From NCBI RefSeq assembly GCF_009789195.1, contig NZ_WSTC01000009.1, forward strand, positions 62,001-126,000: DNA of 64,000 nucleotides, given 5' to 3'. Below the pieces are notes generated by a model. It made no database searches. It was not told where the DNA came from and saw only the letters and a list, made by a program, of their open reading frames with translations. Source of the DNA: Paenibacillus sp. MMS18-CY102 (GTDB lineage Bacteria; Bacillota; Bacilli; Paenibacillales; Paenibacillaceae). The position numbers and the translations under genes were made by a program. This document shows, piece by piece, positions 33,825 through 42,619 of this stretch; position 1 is the stretch's first letter; each line of letters begins with the position of its first letter.

Positions 33825-34466
33825 ATGATGAAATTATCTAGCAAGCAATTACGTATGGGTGTTCTGCTGCTGTCGATTCTGCTGTTAGCATTAGCAACAG
33901 CAGGATGCGGCAGCAAGAATGCCAATGCGGGAGTGAAGCAGCTAAGCAAAATGCCAGAGATGGAGATCGATCCGAACAAAACGTATAGCGCCGAGTTCCA
34001 CACGAGCAAAGGCGACTTCAGTATCGATTTGTTTGCGAGCGATGCACCAACAACGGTTAATAATTTCGTTTATCTGGCCAAACAAAAGTTTTATGATGGC
34101 GTACTATTTCACCGTATCATCGAGAGCTTCATGATTCAGACCGGAGATCCTACTGGCACTGGTTCTGGCGGTCCGGGATACAATATTCCGGACGAGCTTG
34201 GGTCGGATCATAAATATGGCTTAGGCACTGTAGCGATGGCCAATTCAGGATCGCCGGATTCCGGCGGAAGCCAGTTCTTTATTTGTACAGGCCCAGACTG
34301 TGCAAACTTGAATTTGCAGCCGAACTATACGATTTTTGGCCAAGTAACTGAAGGTATGGAAGCAGTGCTGGCGATTGCCAAATCGCCCATTATTGAGGAC
34401 GGCGAGTATAACTCCAAGCCGAAAGAAAAAATAACGATTAACAGCATTGATATTAAAGAGAAATAA
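33825..34466 (+). CDS. Lipoprotein peptidyl-prolyl cis-trans isomerase, cyclophilin type
   Basis: A 213-residue secreted isomerase. The signal ends in lipobox 'ATAGC' (Cys at about 27), so it is membrane-anchored on the outside. The cyclophilin fold is intact: 'NNFVYLAKQKFYDGVLFHRII', with the catalytic Arg in FHRI, 'MIQTGDPTGTGSGGPGY' and 'SGGSQFFICTG'. It should speed folding of exported proteins, here just downstream of a large penicillin-binding protein that needs extracellular folding, though they lack evident co-transcription (74-base gap). ATG 33825 and ATG 33828 are equivalent starts; GGAGAGGCGAGG lies upstream. Confidence 0.93.
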   Translation: MMKLSSKQLRMGVLLLSILLLALATAGCGSKNANAGVKQLSKMPEMEIDPNKTYSAEFHTSKGDFSIDLFASDAPTTVNNFVYLAKQKFYDGVLFHRIIESFMIQTGDPTGTGSGGPGYNIPDELGSDHKYGLGTVAMANSGSPDSGGSQFFICTGPDCANLNLQPNYTIFGQVTEGMEAVLAIAKSPIIEDGEYNSKPKEKITINSIDIKEK

Positions 34467-34481
34467 TGAGCATAAAAGATA

Positions 34482-34513
34482 GGAGGAGCGTTTCTTGCGC
34501 TTCTCCTTTTTCT
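34482..34513 (+). terminator. Terminator after the cyclophilin gene
   Basis: AGGAGGAGCG (34482-34491) pairs with CGCTTCTCCT (34499-34508), one G-U pair, followed by TTTTT. Confidence 0.7.
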
Positions 34514-34623
34514 ATAGGGACAACAGTGCTTGGTTTATTTTGTGCGTACGCTGGTGATGGAACCTAGATTGTGGTAAGCTTTTTTTAAGGTAAATTGTTG
34601 GAAGCGACGTGTTGGAAGGAAGG

Positions 34624-34651
34624 GCTCGCCACAGGGGTTGGCGGCTTTTTT
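34624..34651 (+). terminator. Terminator-like hairpin in the leader of the DUF402 gene
   Basis: GCTCGCCA (34624-34631) pairs with TGGCGGC (34639-34645) with one bulge or mismatch, followed by six T residues. It lies only 29 bases before the DUF402 start and after the cyclophilin terminator, so it may act as an attenuator rather than an end-of-operon terminator. Confidence 0.5.
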
Positions 34652-34679
34652 CGCATCTTAACGGAAAGGTACGTTCCGC

Positions 34680-35237
34680 ATGAAACGAAAATTTTCGGAC
34701 CGGGCTAACTGGCGGCGTATTTTGCGTAAGAGCTATATGTGTCTTGCCATGGACGGAGACGAGTTTCGAGGGCTCGTCACTTTTTATCGGATTCATGAAC
34801 TAAGGGAACCGCTCTGGAAAGAGTATAACGGCAGGCGGCATTGCCTTGCAGATCGCGGTTATTTATGGATGCAGCATTTTCCGCGGGGCGAACACTTTGT
34901 TGTGACGACGATGTTCGATGACAAAGGGCGCGTTGTCCAATGGTACATTGATATTTGTAAGACACAAGGAATGACGGACCAGCAGGTCCCATGGTTTGAT
35001 GATTTGTATTTGGATATCGTAGTTTTGCCAAGCGGTGAAGTTTTCCTGCTCGATGAAGATGAGCTAGAGGATGCAATTAGGCAAGGAGATGTAACAGGCA
35101 AAGACGCCGCAATGGCACGGAAGACAGCAGGAAGGCTATTATCTGCAATCCGCAATGGGCGGTTTCGTTATTTTACGCTCAGCCTCAAGCATCGAAAGAG
35201 CTTAACCGAGCGGTCGGGAGAGCTTAGCGAATCATGA
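34680..35237 (+). CDS. DUF402 family protein (nucleoside di/triphosphatase-like)
   Basis: A 185-residue soluble protein. 'LADRGYLWMQHFPRGEHFVVTTMFDDKG' and 'QWYIDICK..QGMTDQQVPWFDDLYLDIVV' are the DUF402/YgaC-type core with its cluster of acidic metal-binding residues, as in the nucleoside tri-/diphosphate phosphatase Ntdp. It is likely a phosphatase on nucleotides, by family only. The start is ATG 34680, with GGAAAGGT about 14 bases upstream and a terminator-like hairpin in the leader. The 3' end overlaps or abuts the DUF218 gene. Confidence 0.83.
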   Translation: MKRKFSDRANWRRILRKSYMCLAMDGDEFRGLVTFYRIHELREPLWKEYNGRRHCLADRGYLWMQHFPRGEHFVVTTMFDDKGRVVQWYIDICKTQGMTDQQVPWFDDLYLDIVVLPSGEVFLLDEDELEDAIRQGDVTGKDAAMARKTAGRLLSAIRNGRFRYFTLSLKHRKSLTERSGELSES

Positions 35238-35248
35238 GGAGCGTTGTG

Positions 35249-35941
35249 ATGAACAAATCGAAAATGGGCAGCGGTGCCCGGCGTCGCCGGAAGCGTTCGC
35301 CGCTGCTCCTATTGTTACGCATCGTCGCCTGGGTAGCTGTACTGGGCGTCCTTTGGTGCGGCTATTTACTCTGGCTCATTAACGATGTGAAGAGGCCAAT
35401 GCCACAGTCGCTGCCTAAGGCAGATGTGATGATCGTATTAGGGGCAGCCTTATGGGATGACAAGCCAAGCCCAGGGCTCAAGGAGCGGTTGGATTACGCA
35501 TACAGCCTGTATAAGCTAGGAAAAGCGGACAAGCTGATCTTAACCGGCGGATTAGATGGCAATGGCTCAACGATAACGGAAGCGGAAGGCATGCGCCGTT
35601 ATTTGACCGCGCGCGGCATCCCCAATTCCAAGCTGTTAATCGAGAATAAGGCGACCAGCACTTATGAAAATCTGTTATTTAGCAAGCAAATTACGGATCG
35701 TGATGGGATGAAGCAGGTGCTCATCGTCACCCATGACTATCATGCGTCCCGCTCAGCCGAAATTGCCCGATATGTAGGTTTTCATAAGCCAGTAATGGCA
35801 CCGTTCAAATCTAAAGTTTTGAAGATCAAATACAATCAATCGCGAGAGGTGTTAGCCTACACCAAATGGAAAGTAGATGCGGTTGCGCTACGATTTGGCT
35901 GGAAAGTGAAAGTGCCTGAGATCGCGTATTTTAACCAGTAG
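35249..35941 (+). CDS. DUF218 (YdcF/SanA-like) membrane protein
   Basis: From ATG 35249 (GAGGAG at 35236-35241) the protein has 230 residues. A basic N-terminus and one membrane helix ('LLLLRIVAWVAVLGVLWCGYLL') anchor an extracytoplasmic DUF218 domain: 'ADVMIVLGAAL' , 'LKERLDYAYSLYKLGKADKLILTGG', 'EAEGMRRYLTARGIP' and 'TSTYENLLFSK'. The family is linked to envelope integrity and vancomycin sensitivity in enterobacteria (SanA), without known reaction. An in-frame ATG at 35234 is possible but contains the RBS of the chosen start. The gap to spoVK is 139 bases and shows no clear feature. Confidence 0.85.
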   Translation: MNKSKMGSGARRRRKRSPLLLLLRIVAWVAVLGVLWCGYLLWLINDVKRPMPQSLPKADVMIVLGAALWDDKPSPGLKERLDYAYSLYKLGKADKLILTGGLDGNGSTITEAEGMRRYLTARGIPNSKLLIENKATSTYENLLFSKQITDRDGMKQVLIVTHDYHASRSAEIARYVGFHKPVMAPFKSKVLKIKYNQSREVLAYTKWKVDAVALRFGWKVKVPEIAYFNQ

Positions 35942-36080
35942 TGTGAAGTTGCCCGATCAAAACCATACTTTTTGCCCGACTTCCAGAATAAGCTGTATAT
36001 AGCGATAGCTGGCCCGCGCATGTCCGTGCATAGCCAGCTGTTAGCAGCGACGGGATTGAAGGGACAGGTGATCGAGCGAA

Positions 36081-37088
36081 ATGAACGACCAAATCGCGTC
36101 GGGGGCGAAGAGCGGAACTCGGCCATCCCGCCAAATCAATGTAGTGCTACGCAGTCATGATTCGAATGGCGCTGCTGCGCCTATAGCTGACCAGGAACCG
36201 CTCGCAGCTGTTAAACCGCTGCCACCCGGTGACCATTATGCCGACATCCAGAAAGAACTCGATGTAATGGTCGGCTTGGATAATGTCAAATCGCTTGTCT
36301 ATGAAATATATGCGATGCTTCAAATTGCACAAATGCGATCTGAGGCTGGGCTGCATGGCGGCGCCCATGTTTACCACATGATTTTCAAAGGCAATCCAGG
36401 TACTGGAAAAACAACAATTGCACGTATTGTTGCGAAGCTGCTGCAGAAGATGGGCGTGTTAACGAAAGGCCATCTTATTGAGGTTGAACGGGCAGATCTT
36501 GTTGGCGAATACATTGGGCATACAGCCCAAAAAACACGTGATCTCGTACGGAAAGCCGTTGGCGGCGTATTGTTCGTCGATGAAGCATACAGCCTCGCAC
36601 GCGGTGGCGAGAAGGACTTTGGCAAGGAAGCGATTGATACGCTTGTAAAAGCGATGGAAGACATGCGTAATCAATTTGTGCTCATCTTAGCGGGCTATCC
36701 GGCGGAGATTGAGCATTTTCTCATGACGAACCCGGGCCTTCCGTCACGTTTTCCGATCCAGATTGATTTTCCGGATTATTCGATTGACCAATTAATTCAA
36801 ATTGCTGAGCTAATGGCCAAAGACCGTGATTATGCACTGCTGCCGCAGACTGTATTCAAGATGCGCCAGCATCTGATGCAGGAGAAGCATATGTCTATAT
36901 TCTCATTCAGCAACGCACGATATGTTCGGAACATGATTGAAAAATCGATTCGCCATCAAGCCGTGAGGCTGTTATCGCAATATGCGAACAGCTCGCCGGG
37001 CAAGCAAGAGCTGATGGCCATCCGGCCTGAGGATGTGAAGCTGGAAGGGCAGTCTAGCGGCGGAAGGCGTGAAGTTGGTTATACTTAA
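36081..37088 (+). CDS. spoVK: Stage V sporulation protein K, AAA ATPase
   Basis: A 335-residue AAA protein of the CbbX/SpoVK type. Walker A 'GNPGTGKTTIARIVA', 'GEYIGHTAQKTRDLVRKAVGGVLFVDEAY' in two segments (pore-adjacent region and Walker B), 'SRFPIQIDFPDYS' and the sensor-2 region 'SNARYVRNMIEKSI' are all present. In Bacillus subtilis SpoVK is needed for spore maturation and its gene lies between hfq and the hflX homolog, as here. The first 45 residues are variable. Only a weak GAGCGA precedes the ATG. hflX starts 37 bases after the stop. Confidence 0.93.
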   Translation: MNDQIASGAKSGTRPSRQINVVLRSHDSNGAAAPIADQEPLAAVKPLPPGDHYADIQKELDVMVGLDNVKSLVYEIYAMLQIAQMRSEAGLHGGAHVYHMIFKGNPGTGKTTIARIVAKLLQKMGVLTKGHLIEVERADLVGEYIGHTAQKTRDLVRKAVGGVLFVDEAYSLARGGEKDFGKEAIDTLVKAMEDMRNQFVLILAGYPAEIEHFLMTNPGLPSRFPIQIDFPDYSIDQLIQIAELMAKDRDYALLPQTVFKMRQHLMQEKHMSIFSFSNARYVRNMIEKSIRHQAVRLLSQYANSSPGKQELMAIRPEDVKLEGQSSGGRREVGYT

Positions 37089-37125
37089 GCTGTAGATTGG
37101 TTTGGAAGGAGTGCACCGACAAACG

Positions 37126-38418
37126 ATGCGCAACGTTACCCACGAGGTAGAATACGGCTTAGCTGAACGTGCAGTCCTAGTCAGTTTAGTAACGCCTGAA
37201 AATAAACGAAGCGGCATGAATCCCGAGCATTCACTCGATGAGCTCGTCAACCTGGCCGAGACGGCTGGCGTGGAAGTGTTGGCGACTTTGACACAGAACA
37301 AGGAATCAAAAGATACGAGATGGTTTATTGGCAAAGGCAAGGTCGAGGAGCTTCGTGCTATTGCTGAAGAAATGGGCGCGACTACGGCGATATTCGACCA
37401 AGAGCTGTCAGGTGCTCAGGTTCGAAATCTCGAGGAATCACTGGATCTCAAAATTATTGACCGTACGCAGCTTATACTCGATATTTTTGCGCAGCGTGCC
37501 AAGACGCGTGAAGGCATTATTCAGGTAGAATTGGCGCAACTGAGCTACTTGCTTCCTCGGCTATCCGGCCATGGCAAAAATTTATCGCGATTAGGCGGTG
37601 GCATCGGAACGCGCGGACCCGGCGAGTCTAAGCTTGAGACCGATCGCCGGCATATTCGGGATCGCATCTCTGATCTGAAAGGTGTGCTGGAAGAGGTGGT
37701 GCGCCACCGCAAGCTTCACCGTGAACGCCGCAAGAAAGCGGGAGCCGTACAGGTTGCGTTGGTTGGCTATACGAATGCTGGCAAGTCTACCTTGCTCCGT
37801 GAGATGACGGATGCCGATGTATATGTCGAAAACCAATTATTCGCAACGCTGGACCCAACTTCCCGATTGCTGGAGCTGCCGAGCGGCAAGGAAATCATTC
37901 TGACCGACACAGTAGGGTTTATCCAAAATCTGCCGCATGATCTGGTTGCTGCGTTTCGTGCGACGCTAGAAGAAGTATGCGAAGCAGATTTGGTCCTCCA
38001 TGTCGTGGACAGCTCGTCGCCTACAAGAGCGGACCAAATGCGGGTAGTGGATGAGGTGCTAGGCCAACTCGGCGCGTCAGGGAAGCCGACTTTAACTATT
38101 TATAACAAGAAGGACATGTGCCCGCCACAAGAGCGTATGCTGTTGCCAGACGGGGGCGAGTCGATGGTCATTAGCGCTTACGAGCTTCTCGATCTTGATC
38201 GGCTGCGCCAGTCGATACAAGACCATTTGACAGGAGATACGCGAACCTTTGGCGTGCCTGCAGATCGCGGTGATTTGGTTGCGCTTATTTACCGAACAGG
38301 AGAAGTACGGTCTCAAGAAGTTGACGGCGAGCAGCTATTGCTGACTGTTGAACTGAATAGGGCAGATTACGAAAAGCATCTAAAGACACTTGAACCATAC
38401 ATGATGGTTACGGAATAA
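37126..38418 (+). CDS. hflX: Ribosome-associated GTPase HflX
   Basis: From ATG 37126 the protein has 430 residues. The HflX N-terminal domain ('ELVNLAETAGVEVLATLTQN', 'FIGKGKVEEL', 'FDQELSGAQVRNLE') is followed by 'SRLGGGIGTRGPGESKLE' and the GTPase: G1 'GYTNAGKSTLL', G3 'DTVGFIQNLPHDLV', G4 'NKKD'. HflX splits or rescues stalled 70S ribosomes, notably under heat stress. Upstream in-frame TTG 37102 and GTG 37111 are alternative starts, with GGAAGGAG at 37104-37111 too far from or inside them, so the exact start is uncertain. It keeps the spoVK-hflX-ynbB-glnR order of Bacillus. Confidence 0.95.
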   Translation: MRNVTHEVEYGLAERAVLVSLVTPENKRSGMNPEHSLDELVNLAETAGVEVLATLTQNKESKDTRWFIGKGKVEELRAIAEEMGATTAIFDQELSGAQVRNLEESLDLKIIDRTQLILDIFAQRAKTREGIIQVELAQLSYLLPRLSGHGKNLSRLGGGIGTRGPGESKLETDRRHIRDRISDLKGVLEEVVRHRKLHRERRKKAGAVQVALVGYTNAGKSTLLREMTDADVYVENQLFATLDPTSRLLELPSGKEIILTDTVGFIQNLPHDLVAAFRATLEEVCEADLVLHVVDSSSPTRADQMRVVDEVLGQLGASGKPTLTIYNKKDMCPPQERMLLPDGGESMVISAYELLDLDRLRQSIQDHLTGDTRTFGVPADRGDLVALIYRTGEVRSQEVDGEQLLLTVELNRADYEKHLKTLEPYMMVTE

Positions 38419-38436
38419 GGGAGAGTCGAAATTGCC

Positions 38437-39720
38437 ATGCATCAAGATGATAACGTGTGGACACACTTGGAGAGTTGGGCGGAGGCGGCCGAACGGCGCG
38501 TTTCCGCTTCTTTTGCGCTGCTAGACAAGACGGCGGAGCGCAACCAATGGAAAGTGATTCAAGCTTTTCAGAAGCATAAGGTTAGTGATTTTCACTTTAA
38601 TGGCTCAACGGGATACGGGTATAATGATCGCGGCCGAGAAGTGCTGGATCTCGTTTATGCAGACGTATTTGGAGCAGAGGCGGCGCTCGTGCGCCCACAT
38701 TTTGTCTCTGGCACGCATACGATCGGAACAGCGTTATTTGGCGTGCTTCGTCCAGGGGATGAGCTATTGTACGTAACAGGCAAGCCGTACGATACGTTAC
38801 ATAAAGTTATCGGCAAGCCGGGCGACGGGACAGGGTCACTGCAAGACTGGGGGATTGGGTATGGCGAAGTTGAGCTGCTCCCAGATGGTTCGGTAGATTG
38901 GGATTCTGTCGCACAGCGTATGACCGAACGGACCAAAGTGGTCGGCATTCAACGTTCGCGTGGTTACGATTGGCGTTCCTCCTTTACTGTTGCGCAGATT
39001 GAAGAGATGGTCCAGCGTTTGAAAGCGATCAAGCCTGATGTTATTGTGTTTGTCGACAACTGCTATGGCGAGTTTACCGAGTTAGCAGAGCCAACGGAGG
39101 TTGGTGTTGATTTAATGGCAGGCTCGCTCATCAAAAACCCAGGCGGGGGAATAGCTGCAACCGGCGGATACATTGCTGGCAAAGCTTCACTCGTAGAGTC
39201 TGCTGCATTTCGCTTGACGGCTCCTGGCATTGGCGGAGAAGTTGGTGCGACATTAGGGACATTGCGCGGCATGTATCAAGGGCTTTATTTGGCACCCCAT
39301 ACGGTAGGACAAGCATTGCGCGGGTCTGTACTGGCTGCTGCGCTATTCGAAATGCTCGGATTCGAAACGAAGCCGGCATGGAATGAGCCTCGTACCGACC
39401 TTATCCAAGCGATTCGGTTCGGCAGTGCAGAACACCTTATTGCCTTCGTGCAGGGCATCCAGAAATCGTCGGCAGTCGATGCCCACGTTGTACCTGAACC
39501 ATGGGACATGCCGGGATATGAGCATCCCGTAATTATGGCAGCTGGCACGTTCATTCAAGGGGGAAGCCTAGAGCTTTCGGCTGATGCCCCAATAAGGGAG
39601 CCATACATCGCTTATATGCAAGGTGGCCTGACCTATGCTCATGTGAAATATGGTATACTCACAGCGTTAAGCCAGATGGCGGAACGCGGAATATTGCGCA
39701 TTAAACCTTCCACAACTTGA
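38437..39720 (+). CDS. ynbB: YnbB-like PLP-dependent protein (aluminium resistance / methionine gamma-lyase family)
   Basis: The 427-residue protein belongs to the YnbB family of fold-type I PLP enzymes. 'STGYGYNDRGREVLDLVYADVFGAE' and 'VRPHFVSGTHTIGTALFGVLRPGD' are hallmark segments; the PLP lysine is expected in 'MAGSLIKNPGGGIA', and 'VDNCYGEF' provides the ring-nitrogen Asp. The names given to the family (aluminium resistance, methionine gamma-lyase-like) come from weak evidence; the reaction is probably a C-S or amino acid lyase. It lies 18 bases after hflX. The glnR promoter overlaps its stop codon. Confidence 0.9.
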   Translation: MHQDDNVWTHLESWAEAAERRVSASFALLDKTAERNQWKVIQAFQKHKVSDFHFNGSTGYGYNDRGREVLDLVYADVFGAEAALVRPHFVSGTHTIGTALFGVLRPGDELLYVTGKPYDTLHKVIGKPGDGTGSLQDWGIGYGEVELLPDGSVDWDSVAQRMTERTKVVGIQRSRGYDWRSSFTVAQIEEMVQRLKAIKPDVIVFVDNCYGEFTELAEPTEVGVDLMAGSLIKNPGGGIAATGGYIAGKASLVESAAFRLTAPGIGGEVGATLGTLRGMYQGLYLAPHTVGQALRGSVLAAALFEMLGFETKPAWNEPRTDLIQAIRFGSAEHLIAFVQGIQKSSAVDAHVVPEPWDMPGYEHPVIMAAGTFIQGGSLELSADAPIREPYIAYMQGGLTYAHVKYGILTALSQMAERGILRIKPSTT

Positions 39721-39745
39721 CGTGTCATGTTAGCAACGTTACAAT
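39717..39745 (+). promoter_or_regulatory. glnRA promoter with overlapping GlnR-box-like site
   Basis: TTGACG (39717-39722) and TACAAT (39740-39745) are 17 bases apart. TGTTAGCAACGTTACA at 39728-39743 overlaps the spacer and -10 and resembles the GlnR/TnrA box TGTnAn7TnACA, but has six rather than seven central bases. The position fits autorepression by GlnR. The -35 overlaps the ynbB stop. Confidence 0.55.
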
Positions 39746-39782
39746 AAAAACATAACACGGCTACTGGAAGGTTGATGCGAAA

Positions 39783-40193
39783 ATGGGTGACGAAATACGG
39801 AGAAATATGGCGCTGTTCCCGATTGGGATCGTCATGAAGCTCACGGACTTGACCGCACGTCAAATTCGCTACTATGAGCAGCATGAGTTGATCGTGCCTG
39901 CCCGCACCGCGGGGAATCAACGTTTGTTCTCCTTTAATGATGTTGAACGTCTGCTGGAGATCAAGTCGTTAATCGAGAAGGGCGTCAACATTGCCGGAAT
40001 CAAGCAAGTCATGAACCCACTGAACATGGAATCTGAAGAAGCGACGGTCATGAGTGAACAATCAGAAGTTAAACGGCGCGAATTGTCGGATGCCCAGCTT
40101 CATCGTTTGCTGAAGCAACAGCTGCTGGAGAAACGTCCTGGCAAAGCTTCTATGATTCAAGGCCAGCTATCCCGATTCTATAACAAGCATTAA
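39783..40193 (+). CDS. glnR: MerR-family nitrogen repressor GlnR
   Basis: The 136-residue regulator has the MerR-type winged helix: 'LFPIGIVMKLTDLTARQIRYYEQH', 'GNQRLFSFNDVERLLEIKSLIEKGVNIAGIKQVM' in successive segments, nearly identical in layout to Bacillus GlnR. The C-terminal tail ('LLKQQLLEKRPGK.SMIQGQLSRFYN') is the region through which feedback-inhibited glutamine synthetase activates GlnR. ATG 39783 is taken, as the first residues (GDEIRRNMALFPIG) also align with Bacillus GlnR. It sits 89 bases before glnA behind a promoter with an operator-like site. Confidence 0.96.
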   Translation: MGDEIRRNMALFPIGIVMKLTDLTARQIRYYEQHELIVPARTAGNQRLFSFNDVERLLEIKSLIEKGVNIAGIKQVMNPLNMESEEATVMSEQSEVKRRELSDAQLHRLLKQQLLEKRPGKASMIQGQLSRFYNKH

Positions 40194-40282
40194 AAGCGCT
40201 CTCATTATTGGGAATAGCCTGCAACAATTGCGCACCACTGACTTACCTATAACCATTATTATTCGTTGAAGGAGATGATCTC

Positions 40283-41611
40283 GTGAGCTACACAAAAGAG
40301 GACATCCTGCGTATTACGAAAGAAGAGAACGTCAGATTTATCCGTTTGCAGTTCACTGATCTGCTCGGCACGATTAAGAACGTCGAAATTCCGGTTAGCC
40401 AGCTGGAGAAGGCACTCGATAACAAAATGATGTTTGACGGATCGTCGATTGAAGGTTACGTCCGGATTGAAGAATCAGACATGTATCTGTACCCGGATCT
40501 TGATACGTGGGTTGTATTCCCTTGGGTAACGGAAGATCGCGTTGCACGCTTGATTTGCGACATTTATATGCCTGATGGCACGCCGTTTGCTGGTGACCCG
40601 CGCGGCATTTTGAAACGTGCCCTGCAAGAAGCTGAAGAAATGGGCTATACCGCAATGAACGTTGGTCCAGAGCCTGAGTTCTTCCTGTTTAAGACAGACG
40701 AGAAGGGTAATCCAACGACTGAGTTGAACGACCAAGGCGGATATTTTGACCTCGCACCAATGGATCTTGGCGAAAACTGCCGTCGTGAAATCGTTTTGAC
40801 GCTCGAGGAAATGGGCTTCGAGATCGAAGCATCCCATCATGAGGTTGCTCCAGGCCAGCATGAGATCGACTTCAAATATGCCGATGCGATCAAAGCAGCT
40901 GACCAAATCCAAACGTTTAAGCTCGTCGTTAAGACGGTTGCCAGACAACATGGCCTGCATGCTTCCTTCATGCCTAAGCCGTTGTTCGGCGTAAACGGTT
41001 CAGGCATGCACTGTCACCAATCGTTGTTCCAAGGCGATGTGAATGCTTTCTATGACGAGAGCGATAAACTCGGCCTGAGCCAAACGGCTCGTTATTATAT
41101 GGCAGGCATTCTGCGCCATGCACGCGCGTTTGCTGCAATCACGAACCCTACGGTCAATTCGTACAAGCGTCTTGTTCCGGGTTATGAAGCACCATGCTAT
41201 GTTGCATGGTCGGCGAGCAATCGCAGCCCGATGATTCGTATTCCAGCTTCCCGTGGCCTAAGCACGCGCATTGAAGCTCGGAATCCAGATCCGGCAGCGA
41301 ATCCATACCTTGCACTTGCTGTAATGTTGAAGGCAGGTTTGGATGGCATTAAAAACAAAATGACGCTGCCTGCACCGGTTGACCGTAACATCTACATCAT
41401 GAGCGAAGAAGAGCGCGTCGAAGAAGGCATTCCTAGCTTGCCAGTAGACCTCGCAGAAGCGCTGCAAGAAATGCTGCGCAGTGACGTGGTATGCGATGCG
41501 CTCGGCGAACATGCTTTGGCTCACTTCTACGAGTTAAAAGAAATTGAGTGGGATATGTATCGCACGCAAGTCCACCAATGGGAACGCGATCAGTACTTGA
41601 CGCTGTACTAA
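40283..41611 (+). CDS. glnA: Glutamine synthetase type I-alpha
   Basis: The 442-residue enzyme makes glutamine from glutamate, ammonia and ATP. '[16 protein letters not shown]' contains Arg61, equivalent to the residue that gives glutamine feedback inhibition in Bacillus GS; '[11 protein letters not shown]', '[12 protein letters not shown]', '[18 protein letters not shown]' and 'NRSPMIRIP' are the ATP, metal and glutamate sites. The adenylylation segment and insert of the beta type are absent. The start is GTG 40283 with GGAG upstream. It follows glnR and probably shares its promoter; no GlnR box is visible in the 89-base gap itself. Confidence 0.98.
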   Translation: MSYTKEDILRITKEENVRFIRLQFTDLLGTIKNVEIPVSQLEKALDNKMMFDGSSIEGYVRIEESDMYLYPDLDTWVVFPWVTEDRVARLICDIYMPDGTPFAGDPRGILKRALQEAEEMGYTAMNVGPEPEFFLFKTDEKGNPTTELNDQGGYFDLAPMDLGENCRREIVLTLEEMGFEIEASHHEVAPGQHEIDFKYADAIKAADQIQTFKLVVKTVARQHGLHASFMPKPLFGVNGSGMHCHQSLFQGDVNAFYDESDKLGLSQTARYYMAGILRHARAFAAITNPTVNSYKRLVPGYEAPCYVAWSASNRSPMIRIPASRGLSTRIEARNPDPAANPYLALAVMLKAGLDGIKNKMTLPAPVDRNIYIMSEEERVEEGIPSLPVDLAEALQEMLRSDVVCDALGEHALAHFYELKEIEWDMYRTQVHQWERDQYLTLY

Positions 41612-41630
41612 AGGTTTCATGAGATAAGAG

Positions 41631-41668
41631 GGAGTCCCACGAGCGTAAACTTGGGGGACTCCTTTTTT
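41631..41668 (+). terminator. glnRA terminator
   Basis: GGAGTCCC (41631-41638) and GGGACTCC (41655-41662) form a perfect stem followed by six T residues. Confidence 0.8.
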
Positions 41669-41736
41669 CCGTTTGAAGAACAAAATAGTAACCATTTACC
41701 GGGAGACTAACGGACTAAAGCCGCCTTTGCAATAAA

Positions 41737-41773
41737 ACAACCCCAGCTAGGCATGGTGCCAGGCTGGGGTTGT
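41737..41773 (-). terminator. lexA terminator
   Basis: ACAACCCCAGC (41737-41747) and GCTGGGGTTGT (41763-41773) are perfect arms. On the minus strand TTTATT follows, 32 bases after the lexA stop. Confidence 0.75.
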
Positions 41774-41804
41774 ATGTCGTTCAGGTAAGGATAAGGCGAG
41801 CGAA

Positions 41805-42431
41805 TTAGTGAATATCGCGGAATAATCCGATTACTTTACCTAGAATGGTTACATTCTTAAGAAGAATTGGTTCCATCGTTGGGTTCTGAGGCTGGAGGCG
41901 AACATGATCCTTTTCTTTATAGAAGGTTTTCACTGTTGCTTCATCTTCCTCGGTCATTGCTACAACGATGTCTCCATTCGATGCTGTTGGCTGCTGGCGG
42001 ACGATAACGTAGTCGCCATCGTGAATCCCAGCTTCAATCATACTTTCGCCCATAACGCTTAGGATGAATACGTCATGATCGCCAACCATGTGGGATGGAA
42101 GTGGGAAGAAGTCTTCAATATTCTCAGTAGCTGTGATCGGCACGCCTGCCGTTACTTTGCCGACGATCGGTACTTTAGCGAATGACATAGCGAATGAGGA
42201 ATCAAGATCCGCATCGCCGTCTAAAATTTCAATTGCTCTAGGCTTCGTAGGATCCCGGCGAATAAAGCCTTTCTTCTCCAGTCTGTCTAAGTGGCCATGT
42301 ACGGTAGAGCTGGAGGCAAGTCCGACCGCTTCGCCGATCTCACGAACGGAAGGCGGATATCCTTTATCCCGAACTTCGTTCTTGATAAATTCAAGAATCG
42401 CCTGCTGGCGGTTGGAAAGCTTCGACACCAT
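41805..42431 (-). CDS. lexA: SOS repressor LexA
   Basis: From the ATG at 42431 the protein has 208 residues. The N-terminal winged helix is '[41 protein letters not shown]'. The autocleavage site Ala-Gly is in '[10 protein letters not shown]', the nucleophile Ser is in '[10 protein letters not shown]' and the Lys in 'ATVKTFYKE', so it is cleavable upon RecA activation. The frame is open far upstream to 42557, but the region beyond 42434 holds the promoter and LexA boxes; GGAG is five bases before ATG 42431 (ATG 42434 is adjacent). It is divergent from yneA, as in Bacillus. Confidence 0.97.
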   Translation of the reverse strand: MVSKLSNRQQAILEFIKNEVRDKGYPPSVREIGEAVGLASSSTVHGHLDRLEKKGFIRRDPTKPRAIEILDGDADLDSSFAMSFAKVPIVGKVTAGVPITATENIEDFFPLPSHMVGDHDVFILSVMGESMIEAGIHDGDYVIVRQQPTASNGDIVVAMTEEDEATVKTFYKEKDHVRLQPQNPTMEPILLKNVTILGKVIGLFRDIH

Positions 42432-42459
42432 CATCACTCCAAAGGTAAGATTATAGCAA

Positions 42460-42488
42460 ATTATAACACAGAACCGGAGTTCGTACAA
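42460..42488 (-). promoter_or_regulatory. lexA promoter
   Basis: On the minus strand TTGTAC (complement of 42483-42488) and TATAAT (complement of 42460-42465) are 17 bases apart. LexA box 1 (42470-42483) fills the spacer and box 2 (42486-42499) overlaps the -35, so LexA should repress its own gene. Confidence 0.7.
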
Positions 42489-42607
42489 ACATAAGTTCGA
42501 GGGCACACTCGTTCGCAAAATGATGAGAACAAATGTTCCGAAATCAGCTTGACCCAAACAAATGTTCGTGGTATATTATGGTCATCAAGAACAAGAACAA
42601 ATGTTTG
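42470..42607. promoter_or_regulatory. Five LexA (DinR) boxes in the lexA-yneA region
   Basis: Sites of the CGAACn4GTTCG type: AGAACCGGAGTTCG (42470-42483), CAAACATAAGTTCG (42486-42499), AGAACAAATGTTCC (42526-42539), CAAACAAATGTTCG (42555-42568) and AGAACAAATGTTTG (42594-42607). Boxes 1 and 2 cover the lexA promoter, box 4 the spacer of the yneA promoter, and box 5 lies over the start of the yneA message. Confidence 0.85.
42549..42577 (+). promoter_or_regulatory. yneA promoter with LexA box in the spacer
   Basis: TTGACC (42549-42554) and TATATT (42572-42577) are 17 bases apart; LexA box 4 occupies exactly the first 14 spacer bases. Confidence 0.75.
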
Positions 42608-42619
42608 GGGTGCTGATAA

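Noticed and set aside
42431-42557. Longer LexA with 42 extra N-terminal residues
   Set aside because: The extra part covers the lexA promoter and LexA boxes and has no similarity to the family.
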